In this document: piece after piece, positions 13,981 through 22,342 of the stretch
Numbering within the stretch: the first letter of the stretch is position 1
Layout: every line of letters starts with the position of its first letter
The notes under the pieces: generated by a model
What the model saw: only the letters and a program-made list of their open reading frames with translations
Databases searched by the model: none
Told to the model about the DNA's origin: nothing
Made by a program: the position numbers and the translations under genes
NCBI GenBank assembly: GCA_019843655.1
Contig: JACDQD010000003.1
Location: 5,830,925 to 5,894,924, forward strand
Source of the DNA: Lethocerus indicus
Taxonomy: Eukaryota > Arthropoda > Insecta > Hemiptera > Belostomatidae
Length of the DNA stretch: 64,000 nucleotides
Direction of reading: 5' to 3'

Positions 13981-16622
13981 TCTAATTATTGTGTTTTTGT
14001 AATGAGGTTGGTGTTTGTCTTATTTGTGTTGGGAGGGATTTTGTTAATTGTTCCTTCACAGTTTGTTCACTCTATATACCCCGACATTTTTGTTAATTAT
14101 GACTCGTTGTACTTACCGGGTGTTGAATTGAAAAGAGTCAATTGAAAGATGCCTTGATCGTATTTCCATTTCAGTCATCTTTCAGCCCGAGCGATTTTAT
14201 TTTACCGTTGATTTCGTGTTTCTGTCTCCTCCCGCTAGTTTGATCTTTTGCTAGACCGGTTTCGGCTGCTCGCCATCTTCAGTAGCGGTGTTAGTCACTA
14301 TTAGAAGTTTGGATGTTTTTTTGGCATCCTCACTGCACTGTCACTTGTACTGTGGTGGTTGTCTGTCCTTCCGTATATATATGTGTCTTGTTATTATGTT
14401 TTTGGGGGATGTTGTTTGTATTATTTGTGTTCGGAGGGATTTTATTAATCGGCTTAAGTCTTTGTCAGATTATCGGTGAAATATATATTTGATCACACAA
14501 CTGGTCACAACTATTAGGTTTTGACTTCCAAATATATGACAGGAAACCTACCAGGTATTGTGTATTTACGATCATAAATATTTTCCTGTTGATCCAAAAT
14601 GTTTATTGAAAAAAAGTTTATTTTTAGTAATCTAGTTAATCGGTGCAAATGGAGCCAACGGACTTTAGTTATGTACATTTCTGCACCACCCTCAGGGGGC
14701 GCTTGTTTATCAGTGCAAGTGAACTCAACGAACGATTTTTGTGAAACTAGCTTCCCCTGAGGGTGGTGCGGAAATGTACTTAACTAAAGTTCGTTGAGTG
14801 CACTTGCACCGAGAAACTAGCGCCCCCTGAGGGTGGTGCGGAAATGTACTTAACTAAAGTTCGTTGAGTGCGCTTGCACCGAGAAACTAGCGCCCCCCTG
14901 AGGGTGGTGCGGAAATGTACTTAACTAAAGCTCGTTGAGTGCACTTGCACCGAGAAACTAGCGCCCCTCTGAGGGTGGTGCGGAAATGTACTTAACTAAA
15001 GTTCGTTGAGTGCACTTGCACCGATAAACTAGCGCCCCCTGAGGGTGGTGCGGAAATGTACTTAACTAAAGTCCGTTGGCTCCACTTGCACCGATACACT
15101 AGCGCCCCCTGAGGGTGGTGCGGAAATGTACTTAACTAAAGTTCGTTGAGTGAACTCACACCGATAAACTAGATTACTACAAATAAACTGTTTTTTTCCA
15201 TTGTAAAATTCTCTTTAAGTATATTTAATATACGGGAATTATTATATAAAATTATTTCAAGGCCTTGCTTTCGGGCATTTAAGTTTTCTAAAAAAACTAC
15301 CATTTAATTACCGTCTCGTTATTTCCTGAAAGTGTGCCATCAGCATTCCCCTGTCGTACACTCTAGGGATCGCTTGTGAATTCGCATCTTGTAATAAATT
15401 AATGAAGTTTTCCCCGCCGCTAGTTCATCATAAGGAGGCGCGTCGGCGTTTGACTCGAGTTTTGTTGTTCCCTTATCTAGCCGGGACATTAAAGTTGGAG
15501 GTCTAGAGTTTACAGGTTTAAATTAACTTATGTGGGAGAGCCCGAAGAAGTGTTTTGAATAAATTACCAGAGTTCCCGAATCAAAGGGAGCGTTTAATTG
15601 AACTCCGGGCTCCCAAACTAATGAAATTATCGAGTGCAATATTAAATTATATAATTAAAACGGGAAACTCGCGAATGAATTTGGCTTGCACCGATTAGGA
15701 CAATAATGAGCCGATAGTGATTCCGTGATTGGCAACTGTCCGAAGTAACTTGGGAATTATTAAAATAAATGTTTCTTTTCAGGGGAGACCAGTACTGGAG
15801 GTTTAACGAAACAAGCAAATCTACCGATCCTGGTTTCCCTCGTCGGATAGCGGACGACTTTAAGGGGCTTCCCGACAGACTGGACGCAGCATTTACCTGG
15901 CAGGATGGTAACTATTTTGCCCCTTGTTTTCATTGACATATTAGACGAGTTTAATCCAAATCGATGTCAAATTATTAACTAAAAAGCGCGAACAGAAACT
16001 TGGCTGCCTATGCATCCACAAATTCTTGAAGTAGAATTACATAATTTTATATCACGGGTTAACATTTAACTATGTGGTAATTACCGGTTAACAAAAACAA
16101 CGTACAATTTATCGCGACTGAATACTGGTACGGTCAGGTGGTAAGGCAAGTTTAACACCAAGTGAAGCAAAAGAAAACGCGCAGTCGTAATTGGTTGTTG
16201 TCGCGGAATGCAGCCGCTTCCTGGTTCTCTAGATGCAACTGAGACAGCTCAATATTACATAGCCGAATCAACAGTAACGCATGAACTAGAGCCAGAATTG
16301 TAATAAGATCATATTTCGATTGTCTGCTATTGGGTACTGTTCGTAATTAGATAATGGATTAGATGGTGGCTTCGTAAATTTCTACGAATATATTAATTCG
16401 TACATAAGATTATATCTGTATCGTTCACGATGTTCCGAGATGACTATTCTTTCTTTTCTTTTTTCCTATCCCCTTTTACGACTGAAAACCGTTGTTTCTT
16501 CCGGTATTGCAGGAGTGTCATATTTCTTCAATGGGAACAAGTATTGGGCGATGGACAATGGGAGCGGCGAGACGAAGGAGGGCTACCCGAGGGTGGCCTC
16601 GCGATATTGGCTCCCCTGCTGA
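1013..16622 (+). CDS. Mmp: Secreted matrix metalloproteinase, 11 coding exons, frameshifted in the catalytic exon
   Basis: Zinc endopeptidase of the MMP (M10A) family, which cleaves extracellular matrix and cell-surface proteins. Coding exons: 1013-1099, 1976-2131, 3426-3550, 5563-5727, 8499-8629, 9548-9705, 10065-10372, 11345-11489, 13090-13231, 15783-15907, 16513-16622. All have GT and AG borders and matching phases. Residues, counted without the two extra bases: signal peptide 1-17, prodomain to about 107, variant cysteine switch KRCGVADV (C88), furin site RFKR ending at 107, catalytic domain 108-273, His-rich hinge to 355, four hemopexin blades from C356 to the final C549. There is no membrane segment or GPI tail, so the product should be soluble. 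The exons sum to 1652 nt; removing TT at 9605-9606 gives 1650 nt, or 549 aa, a normal MMP size. Orthology to insect Mmp1 or Mmp3 is undecided. The break is either an assembly error or a recent null allele, because the rest is intact. Confidence 0.93.
1976..2131 (+). CDS. Mmp: MMP exon 2: prodomain helices
   Basis: 52 in-frame codons, phase 0 at both ends, between a TTACAG acceptor and a GTACGC donor. Contains [11 protein letters not shown] and the end motif [11 protein letters not shown], which match the peptidoglycan-binding-like prodomain of MMPs (the usual form is F-L-x-x-F-G-Y-L then V-T-G-x-L-D-x-x-T). Confidence 0.92.
2132..3425. other. MMP intron 2
   Basis: No gene seen. AT-rich at both ends with a GC-richer central stretch (2470-3000) that has no coding signal. 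A long T/A run precedes the acceptor. Confidence 0.5.
3426..3550 (+). CDS. Mmp: MMP exon 3: cysteine switch, furin site, start of catalytic domain
   Basis: Encodes KRCGVADV, the cysteine switch that keeps the zymogen inactive by binding the catalytic zinc. The family consensus is PRCGxPD; here both prolines are replaced (K and A) while R, C, G and D remain. Next comes [10 protein letters not shown], a basic stretch ending in an R-x-K-R furin site, then [16 protein letters not shown], the usual start of the mature enzyme. The acceptor is TTGCAG and the donor GTAAGT, with two bases carried over. Confidence 0.92.
3551..5562. other. MMP intron 3
   Basis: No gene seen. A GC-richer block at 4900-5330 looks more complex than the AT-rich flanks. 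It includes the 17-bp palindrome TTCAGTTCAGAACTGAA (5157-5173). Enhancer function is possible but unproven. Confidence 0.45.
5563..5727 (+). CDS. Mmp: MMP exon 4: catalytic domain, first half
   Basis: Begins [20 protein letters not shown] and reads through [16 protein letters not shown] to FFSGYHGDP. The H and D of HGDP are ligands of the structural zinc in MMPs. The acceptor is TTTTTCAG and the donor GTAAGT, with two bases carried over. Confidence 0.93.
5728..8498. other. MMP intron 4, longest intron without a mobile element
   Basis: 2.8 kb without a supported gene. The sections 6600-7460 and 7600-8050 are GC-richer with many TAAT/ATTA cores; the rest is AT-rich. These may be regulatory, but nothing specific can be named. 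Confidence 0.45.
8499..8629 (+). CDS. Mmp: MMP exon 5: structural zinc and calcium loops
   Basis: Reads [18 protein letters not shown], then [11 protein letters not shown]. The His in LAHAFYP and the His in GDVHFD are the remaining structural-zinc ligands, and the acidic residues form the calcium site. One base is carried to the next exon at a GTAAGC donor. Confidence 0.94.
8630..9547. other. MMP intron 5
   Basis: No gene or repeat seen; mixed composition, GC-richer at 8980-9290. Confidence 0.45.
9548..9705 (+). CDS. Mmp: MMP exon 6: catalytic zinc site, broken by a 2-bp insertion
   Basis: Carries [10 protein letters not shown] (codons from 9574), i.e. the first two catalytic-zinc histidines and the catalytic Glu. 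The third His should follow at once. The DNA reads GCC C-TT-AT TCG; dropping TT at 9605-9606 restores a His codon and the frame that continues as [13 protein letters not shown], including the Met-turn, and [11 protein letters not shown]. As written, translation shifts and stops at TGA 9631-9633. The downstream frame, the donor (GTGAGT) and all later exons are undamaged. Confidence 0.92.
10065..10372 (+). CDS. Mmp: MMP exon 7: hinge with His-rich repeat and start of hemopexin blade 1
   Basis: The acceptor CTTTTCTAG at 10064 has the best pyrimidine tract; an in-phase alternative is 10079. The hinge is rich in Thr, Arg and Pro, then has a PHDQ-type repeat (residues 330-350, seven His). [22 protein letters not shown] begins hemopexin blade 1; its Cys should pair with the last residue of the protein. 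The donor is GTGGGT, phase 0. Confidence 0.88.
10225..10285 (+). repeat. CCACATGACCAG minisatellite in the MMP hinge
   Basis: About four imperfect 12-15 bp copies of a CCACATGACCAG-type unit lie inside coding exon 7 and encode the PHDQ repeat. Such tracts change copy number easily without breaking the frame. Confidence 0.85.
10373..11344. other. MMP intron 7
   Basis: No gene seen. Mostly AT-rich. Short ORFs here are intron sequence running into exon 8. Confidence 0.45.
11345..11489 (+). CDS. Mmp: MMP exon 8: end of hemopexin blade 1, blade 2
   Basis: Starts [19 protein letters not shown], the closing strand of blade 1, then [12 protein letters not shown] and IVIFSG from blade 2. The acceptor is TTTTTTCAG and the donor GTGCGC, with one base carried over. 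Confidence 0.92.
11490..13089. other. MMP intron 8
   Basis: No gene seen. Holds a G-rich stretch at 11790-11850 and a C-rich tract at 12720-12750; otherwise AT-rich spacer. Confidence 0.45.
13090..13231 (+). CDS. Mmp: MMP exon 9: blade 2 to blade 3 of the hemopexin domain
   Basis: Reads [14 protein letters not shown] and then [19 protein letters not shown], the repeat signature I-D-A-A with a F/W-x-G-x-x-Y-W strand. The acceptor is TTTATAG and the donor GTAAGA. Confidence 0.92.
13889..13977. repeat. Compound (GT)n(AT)n microsatellite
   Basis: About 15 GT repeats run directly into about 30 AT repeats. It adjoins a truncated piece of the local mobile element, whose intact arm has a short GTATATATATGTG at the same relative place, so the tract probably grew from that seed. 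Confidence 0.95.
13978..14048 (-). mobile_element. Truncated second piece of the element, fused to copy 1
   Basis: The stretch ending in GGAGGGATTTTGTTAAT matches, with some changes, the segment at 14383-14447 of copy 1, in the same orientation. It is joined directly to the outer end of copy 1 (from about 14047). Such partial head-to-tail joins are typical of Penelope-like elements; the assignment is inference. Confidence 0.7.
14250..14286 (-). ncRNA. Hammerhead-ribozyme-like core in element copy 1
   Basis: Read on the minus strand: GCTA, CTGAAGA, T, GGC, GAGCA, GCC, GAAA, CCGGT, C, TAGC. GCTA/TAGC form stem I, GGC/GCC form stem II, and CTGANGA and GAAA are the invariant core. A15.1-U16.1 and C17 sit where expected. 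The self-complementary ACCGGT replaces a closed stem III, as in dimer-forming hammerheads of retroelements. One unpaired T before stem II is atypical. Self-cleavage is not shown. Confidence 0.55.
14645..15175 (+). repeat. 70-bp tandem array A: one inverted unit and six direct units
   Basis: Direct units carry GCGCCCCCTGAGGGTGGTGC, with the CCTGAG core at about 14755, 14825, 14895, 14965, 15036 and 15106, a period of 69-71 bp. The first unit (about 14657-14727) is in reverse orientation (GCACCACCCTCAGGGGGCGC). Units differ at a few sites near CGTTGAGTGCACTTGCACC. Confidence 0.95.
15783..15907 (+). CDS. Mmp: MMP exon 10: blade 3 to blade 4 of the hemopexin domain
   Basis: Reads [21 protein letters not shown] and [14 protein letters not shown], matching hemopexin strands. 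It lies about 580 bp after the mobile element at 14.05-15.2 kb, which sits in the preceding intron in the opposite orientation. The donor is GTAACT. Confidence 0.93.
16513..16622 (+). CDS. Mmp: MMP exon 11: blade 4, terminal cysteine and stop
   Basis: Reads [14 protein letters not shown] and [14 protein letters not shown] followed by TGA (16620-16622). The protein ends on the Cys that closes the hemopexin propeller, so there is no anchor. A likely poly(A) signal lies at 17326. Confidence 0.94.
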
Positions 16623-17350
16623 CACACACACGTCTTACACAGCACTCCTCCTCCCCCGGCCACTACCACCCCACAACTACCCCTATATTAGACTATCTCG
16701 CCCACTTCTAATCTCGGCCCTCGGACTTTTTCCGCCGACCCTCCTCAACTGAGTGAAAAGGGAAAAAAAGGAAAACTACGATGACGGATATCGGAAGGCG
16801 GAAGGACGTCTCAGCCATCTATATTTGATATTCTCGTTTATTTATTCGATACTGATTAGTTTTAAGACGTTTTAAAATATAATATAGTATAGTTTTTATC
16901 CTATATAATGTTACCTATTGATGAAAGGAGAGTTGACCGTGAAGGCATAATAAGACATTTAGTTAAGAAGTGCTCCGTCTTGAAGATGACCTCTACGTCA
17001 CCGAGAAGTGGTGACGGTTTTAAGGACAGGGACCAGATTGAGAGACCAACATTTGGAATGCCTGTTTTATTAACATAATTTGTAAATACGCTATTTAATA
17101 TTTATTAAACAATAAGAAACCGTATACACCCGTACGATCTGATTAGTGTTTGTTTTATTTATGGTATTACAATTATTTATACATGACACTATATTTATGT
17201 CTTGTTTTGTAAATCATACTACATTGTACTTAGAGGTGTAGATGTACATAGTACATCATGCTACTGTTAATATATATGTGATAAAATATGATCTTTATCA
17301 ATTATTATGTTCGTATGTACTTCATAATAAATGTATTGTACTTTAAAGCG
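16623..17350 (+). other. Probable MMP 3' UTR with poly(A) signal
   Basis: AT-rich DNA after the MMP stop with no ORF. AATAAA at 17326-17331 is followed by a T/G-containing tract, so transcription may end near 17350. The length is inferred. Confidence 0.5.
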
Positions 17351-18272
17351 ACAGTACTTGACTTTCTTCTTACGCCCAAAATTAATTTTTACAATGAAAA
17401 GAGTAATAAAATTTAGCGAGCCGAATAACAATTTGTGTAAACATCTATATGGAAAATAATTTAAGCTTAGGTGACAGTAAAGGAGGTGTCAAAATTTTAA
17501 AATCCAAGGACGATTGCATGGTCTTGTACTACTTTGCGCTAATTTGTATCATGACTATAGTTTAACCAGTCTAGTGAACTGCATTAGTTAGATGAGTTCA
17601 TTGTTCTATTTTTATGAATCCGGTAATATTTAAATTAATAATTCTTCGTTCGTTATTGCGGGCTATAAAAACTCAATAGCCACGTGCTGTTTTATAAACA
17701 CAACAATGCAAGAACGTTTAGTCTAATTTTTGGTTAATTTTTCCAAAAGCCGTTCCAATGGTCTTTCGTCCATGGCCGTCCTTCAAATACTCCCTTATCA
17801 GTTTCACACGGCCACACATTTATAACACCTCTTTCTCAGTTTATCTGAGGTGTATACACCATGCGTTACACGTGTCGGTGTGTAATTGTTCTGTATGCGG
17901 GGAGCAGTTAGGCAGCAATAGTGAAAAACGGTAAGAATCGTGGGCAGATATAATATTATATCTAATACTAACAAACGTTTTGCAATACCGAGGAAACTAA
18001 TGAAGACATTGGGCCGGGACGCAATAAACAATCGGTCCGTGCGTTTCCTAGTGGAGGGGCTCCGTCTCGAGCCGGAGTATTGGCCGGGAGATTGTGAGTT
18101 TAGCCACTGACTGTTTATTCCGCCCTCCATTCCCAACTTCGCATCCATCTCGATAAAAATCGTCCCCGACGTCGACTCGCCCACTCGAGCACGTTCATAG
18201 GGAAGTTTTATCAACGTTCGGCAAAACAGTGCGTGAACCGGCGCCACCAGAAGCCAAAGAAATTATCGAGTG

Positions 18273-18291
18273 TCTCTCTCTCTCTCTCTCC
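18273..18291. repeat. (CT)n microsatellite
   Basis: Nine to ten CT repeats. On the other strand this is a GAGA-type tract in the upstream region of the first peptide gene. Confidence 0.9.
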
Positions 18292-18892
18292 CTTTTCCGT
18301 GTCCAATCTGCCGATCGGGAGGTCGCCCACTTCACCGACACACGGGGACGACTCGTTCCCATTGTCGGACCCCACTTCATTAGTTATTTCTTGTTACGCC
18401 GCCGGCCACCGCCCGCGGAAGGCGTTTTCGCCACGGCACGTTTCGAAACCATGACGGAATTCTGCTAAGGAATATTTGCGGTTCTCCGAGAAACCAATCG
18501 ACTCCGAGTTGATCTTAATACGGGTCTTGTTGACTTGGCCCCGACAGCTGCCTCCCCTGTACGGTTGCATTTAGTGCGGCTAATTAATTATTATTTAAAA
18601 TTTCCTTAACACCGGTAAAAATCCTCCCCGCTTCGTAATACGTTGAATTCCTAGAATACACTCGCTTGTTGATATAAAATGCAGTCAGTCACTACTACCA
18701 TTCATTTACCAACGAAGTACTCTCTCTAACTGGTTGAATAGAAAATTGAATAATATTTCTCACCGTACCCATAATAACGTCGCTGTTTTCCTCTCGGTGT
18801 CAACAGGACCTTATCTTCAAGAGGCATATTGCTCGTTAGGCCCAGATTATTTTTCACAATTAACGAACGCCTCTTATCGTTTTATGATGTCT

Positions 18893-18925
18893 TTATAATC
18901 GTTATTCTTTTCATTGTTGTTAGTT
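18893..18925 (+). promoter_or_regulatory. Candidate core promoter of the first small-peptide gene
   Basis: TTATAATC at 18893 with TTAGTT at about 18920, spaced near 30 bp, and 27-30 bp before the start codon at 18952. The fit is moderate only. Confidence 0.4.
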
Positions 18926-18951
18926 GCTGCCGTTGACGGACGGCTCGAATT

Positions 18952-19305
18952 ATGAATAAGGCCGGGAGCTTAGTGTGTTTAGCCCTTCTCTTGTTGGCGG
19001 TGTCCGAGGCTCGTATACTTGCTCAGCCCGCTCTCCTAGAACAGCGCCAACCCATAAGGTAACCAGTAAGCCGATTTTACGTGTTTTTGAACTTTTTACA
19101 TAAATAAATAAATATCTATACAAAATATATATAGACGCGGTACATTTTTATTCGAGATATTGATGCTTGTTATCTCTAATCCACAAGGTGGCCGGTCGGC
19201 TTCACCCCCTACTACATTATCAGACTACCCTGTCGCACCGGATATCAACGTGACAACGATGGCGTCTGCAGAAAGGTCTTCGAATATGAGGATGGTGGAA
19301 ACTGA
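18952..19305 (+). CDS. Small secreted two-cysteine peptide, gene 1 (74 aa)
   Basis: Two exons, 18952-19058 and 19188-19305. The GTAACC donor and CACAAG acceptor give a 129-bp phase-2 intron, and the total is exactly 75 codons with TGA. Residues 1-20 are a clear signal peptide (VCLALLLLAVSEA). The mature part has no Cys until the end: C-RTGYQRDNDGV-C, then RKVF and an acidic tail. The two Cys would form one disulfide loop. AATAAA lies at 19336. It shares the spacing C-x11-C and the ending GVCR-x-x-F with the gene at 22033, so the pair looks like a tandem duplication. It resembles short CPPG...CR peptides of insects (secapin-like or uncharacterised haemolymph peptides). Function is unknown. Confidence 0.82.
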
Positions 19306-19335
19306 CGAGTGCAAACAAAATAACTCGTGAGTGGT

Positions 19336-19341
19336 AATAAA
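19336..19341 (+). terminator. Poly(A) signal of peptide gene 1
   Basis: AATAAA 30 bp after the stop codon of the gene ending at 19305. Confidence 0.6.
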
Positions 19342-19399
19342 AACTATATCACTCTCTGAAATGGACAATATTTACTTATTTATTTTATTATAAAATATA

Positions 19400-19404
<5 letters not shown>

Positions 19405-19435
<31 letters not shown>
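19405..19435. repeat. (AT)n microsatellite
   Basis: About 15 AT repeats in AT-rich spacer after peptide gene 1. Confidence 0.9.
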
Positions 19436-19439
<4 letters not shown>

Positions 19440-21985
19440 TGTATTAATAAAATTAAAATAAATAATAGTATTAAATCTCAAACAAATTAACAATAACTGA
19501 TTAATATTTTATTTTAAATTTAATTTCCAGCAACTAATTTCTGTAGGCTTGCCCTGCTCAACGCTGCTATCAATTTATTCGTCCATAAGTTACGTTGACA
19601 GCATTACTCTTTGATAAAAATAAATTAGATCAACGGAAGTACTGTCTCACATTTCAAATGATACTTTACAGCCCGACATCAATCTCATATAAATTCTGCC
19701 AGTATCCCCGGCGATGGTATTTTTTATTTTTATATTTGGACATCAGTCGTTCTACTTATCCGAAACTGATTACGAATTATTCTTACCTTAAAGCGATGGC
19801 AAATATACTTTGCCTTCATCTTTTGTGCGCGAATTAAGGAGAGGCGTTTAACTGTTCCGTAGGACGTTTCCTGAACCTTTCAAGGGCCATTCCGGTGGTC
19901 CACTTTCGTTTTCTCGAGCCCGATTGCCGCAACTCCCGTTCTAGAAAATCTAATGTAGCCGTTTCTTTTAAAACGCCGTTTTTTCCTCAGCATAACTTAA
20001 AGTACTTGGACTCAAGTTAAATATGGAATGAAGATTATAGGGTTCAGATCCAAGAGAATTTCTGAAGTGAGTTATCCAACATGCTGTTATCCTTATTCGG
20101 TATTCCCTTTAAATCTAAAGCTCAACCAAGTTCTCCATTAAATGCTAGACTGTTCAACTTCGGTCATTAATCATGCTCCTCCCTTCCGGACCATTTGATG
20201 GCGCATTAAAATTATTTGAAGTATGACAAGGATTTTCTGGTCTGGTAAATATCTTAGGTCGCAATAAATATTGATCTTCATTTTCCCGGAAAACTTCGGG
20301 AAACTCAATTTCCCGTAATAAGTAATGGTCTATGTTACTTATATCTTTTTACGGAACAAGCTTTGACGTTAAACTAACCTAAACATTACAGTATGGGAGT
20401 AATCCCGACGTTCCCACCGAAAGTAAGTTAGTGACAATCTAAATAGGAATCTTATACTAAACAGCTAATTAAAATTATCTATATTAAATACTAATATTTT
20501 TATCTCAAGTGGACATAAATTCAATTAAATCTAATCAGCTGATAATGCATTAAATTAATAGATACCGATTTATTCGCCGATACATTACATTAAATATTAT
20601 ATCAGTAGGATTTTTAGATTATGATTTCATTGTGCAGTTATTTATTTGCAATAATCAGAACAATTGTCAGTGCACTCTTTTAATTAATTTTTTTCTTAAT
20701 TTGTGAAGTGCCCTGCTGACGTCCTGCTTATAAGATGTTTTCATTACATTTCGTCAAACCTCTTCATTATCGGAGTTTGAATAGACGGTCTTGAACTGTA
20801 AGAGTTATTCAGATTATATTAATCGAGATGGAAACTTCGTGTTACCCCACTGTACCTAATTAAAATTCTATTGTATCTATATAAACATTTTCCTCGAGTC
20901 GACCGTTGCTTAAGTTCAATGTTTAATGTACTCCCTTACGTTTCGGTACCTAGTAACGGATTTGTCAAGTTGCAGGATGTATATAATCCCGCGGATTAAA
21001 GTCTAGAGGTTATCTGTCCCTTAAAAATTGAAGTAGAACTTTCGAACAGTGAAAATTACATCATTCACCTTACTGATTCAGCGAATTACCTATATCCGTC
21101 AATTTACGGTAAACTGACGTTAATCAATTTTCGAGAATATATTTGACATTCGGATACAACAAACGCGCATGATATCGTATTTCATAATAGTACTTTTTAG
21201 GAGGGTGGTTTTTTCACCCGGTGATATTCGAACGAGGGCCAAACTTTTGTTAACGTTAACACTAACGATATTTAATTGTTTATTGAACGTTAGGTCATAA
21301 TCGGCAGGCTCTATCCGCATATTCATTCACAAAAAGAGAACATCGGTGAATTGGCAAGTCTCTTACCTACGCATGTAATTTTCTCTCCGTTCCTCTATTT
21401 GGTCTTAATCTGATCCTCTTCGTAGTCTCACAGACGTCAACAATGACGATGTTGACAGGATGATTCAACGGCAGGAAACATGCGTAATAAGTTCCTCCCT
21501 ATGTTACGAATGTTAAGTACAAGACCGCGAAGCTTTAAGTCGAAATAAAGTAGAGGATACAGAAGATCGCAAGAATGATCGTCTACGCTTCTCCTTCTTC
21601 CAAGATTCTTCGGCAACAAAGAAGCTTATACGCATGCTACAGTATACAAGAACGTATGTTACATTTAATGTAAGGTCTTAACCCTCTTATACTGTAGTAT
21701 GAAATACAATTTCCACTGTTGTAAGAATTTTTAAGAGAACACAGTCACACTGCCGAAAGGGTACTTATCATCCATATGTACCTCAATAATTAATGCTGCA
21801 GATTAAAATGTAAAAAAATTAATTGTTATCGTGCCCGGTGTTTTCTGCGCGCTATCAGTCGGCAGATGAGAAGAACGCACTCGAAAGATGAAAAAATCGA
21901 TCCGATAATAATAATTAAACCGTCGTGGCGAGTGCCGCAATGCACGAGAGTCGAATTATCGGTTGAGCAATACCGCCTTTATCTG
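19436..21985. other. Spacer between the two peptide genes
   Basis: 2.5 kb of AT-rich DNA. No third peptide copy or other exon was found by eye; short ORFs lack signal peptides and splice support. Confidence 0.5.
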
Positions 21986-21988
21986 GTG

Positions 21989-22032
21989 TATAAAAGTGAC
22001 GGGCCTCGCTGGCACTGCCTGCATTTGTCAAA
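21989..22032 (+). promoter_or_regulatory. TATA core promoter of peptide gene 2
   Basis: TATAAAAG at 21989-21996 lies 37 bp before the start codon. A start near GCATTT (22021-22026) or GTCAAA (22027-22032) would leave a very short 5' UTR, as is common in strongly expressed insect peptide genes. Confidence 0.7.
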
Positions 22033-22342
22033 ATGTTATCGAAGCTCGTGATTTTCCTTTTCCTGGTGACGTTGGTCACCGCGGCGGTGTTGCACAACCC
22101 GGACCTGGACGATGAGGACCGGGTCGAGACTAAAGGGATTATCATAGTGCCTACCAGCTGCCCCCCGGGCTACAAGATGGATATCACGGGCGTCTGCCGG
22201 GAGATATTCGTGAGTACCTCCCTCCCCTCCCTCCCTCCCTGACCGACCTTTTACATCACCGATAAAACACTGTACATCTTCAATTGATCTTTCTTGCACA
22301 AGCTTCTCTATCGTTCGTCCGTATTAATCGCTATTTCAGTAA
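22033..22342 (+). CDS. Small secreted two-cysteine peptide, gene 2 (59 aa)
   Basis: The ATG at 22033 follows a TATA box. Residues 1-18 are a strong signal peptide (KLVIFLFLVTLVTAA), then an acidic propeptide-like stretch (PDLDDEDR) and GIIIVPTS, then C-PPGYKMDITGV-C-REIF. Exon 22033-22209 ends in phase 0 at a GTGAGT donor. The acceptor CTATTTCAG at 22339 is followed at once by TAA, so splicing a 130-bp intron would end the protein at REIF. If unspliced, it would run ten residues further to a TGA at 22240. The Cys spacing equals that of the gene at 18952; the layout (signal, acidic pro part, CPPG...CR) resembles secapin-type peptides of insects. Role unknown; a venom role is not implied. Confidence 0.78.

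Larger units (their letters stand above)
14047..15200 (-). mobile_element. Mobile element copy 1: hammerhead-bearing arm plus 70-bp tandem array
   Basis: Sits in MMP intron 9. The arm (14047-14582, sense on the minus strand) is nearly identical to the reverse complement of 39310-39857. It is followed by a subterminal repeat (14583-14645), one inverted unit, six direct 70-bp units and the opposing subterminal repeat (15163-15200). There the copy ends without a second arm. No ORF encodes a recognisable protein, so it is non-autonomous. Close agreement with copy 2 suggests recent activity. Confidence 0.85.
13232..15782. other. MMP intron 9, host of mobile-element copy 1
   Basis: 2.55 kb intron. 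Contains a (GT)n(AT)n tract, a truncated element piece and element copy 1 with its tandem array (13.89-15.2 kb). The remaining parts hold no gene. Confidence 0.7.
17351..18951. other. Spacer between MMP and the first small-peptide gene
   Basis: No gene supported. 18000-18480 is GC-richer and includes a (CT)n tract at 18273-18291. The last 100 bp should hold the promoter of the peptide gene: TTATAATC at 18893-18900 and an initiator-like TTAGTT near 18920. Confidence 0.5.

Noticed and set aside
14755..14790. CTGAGGG...GGAAATG in each 70-bp unit as a second hammerhead
   Set aside because: The invariant A9 is G, and no stem II or stem I can be formed.
14821..15140. Tandem array considered as a CRISPR-like or rRNA spacer array
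   Set aside because: Units are repeated end to end with no unique spacers, in a eukaryotic intron.
17804..18247. 147-codon ORF on the minus strand upstream of peptide gene 1
   Set aside because: No family motif, no splice support, low-complexity composition; probably chance in a GC-richer block.
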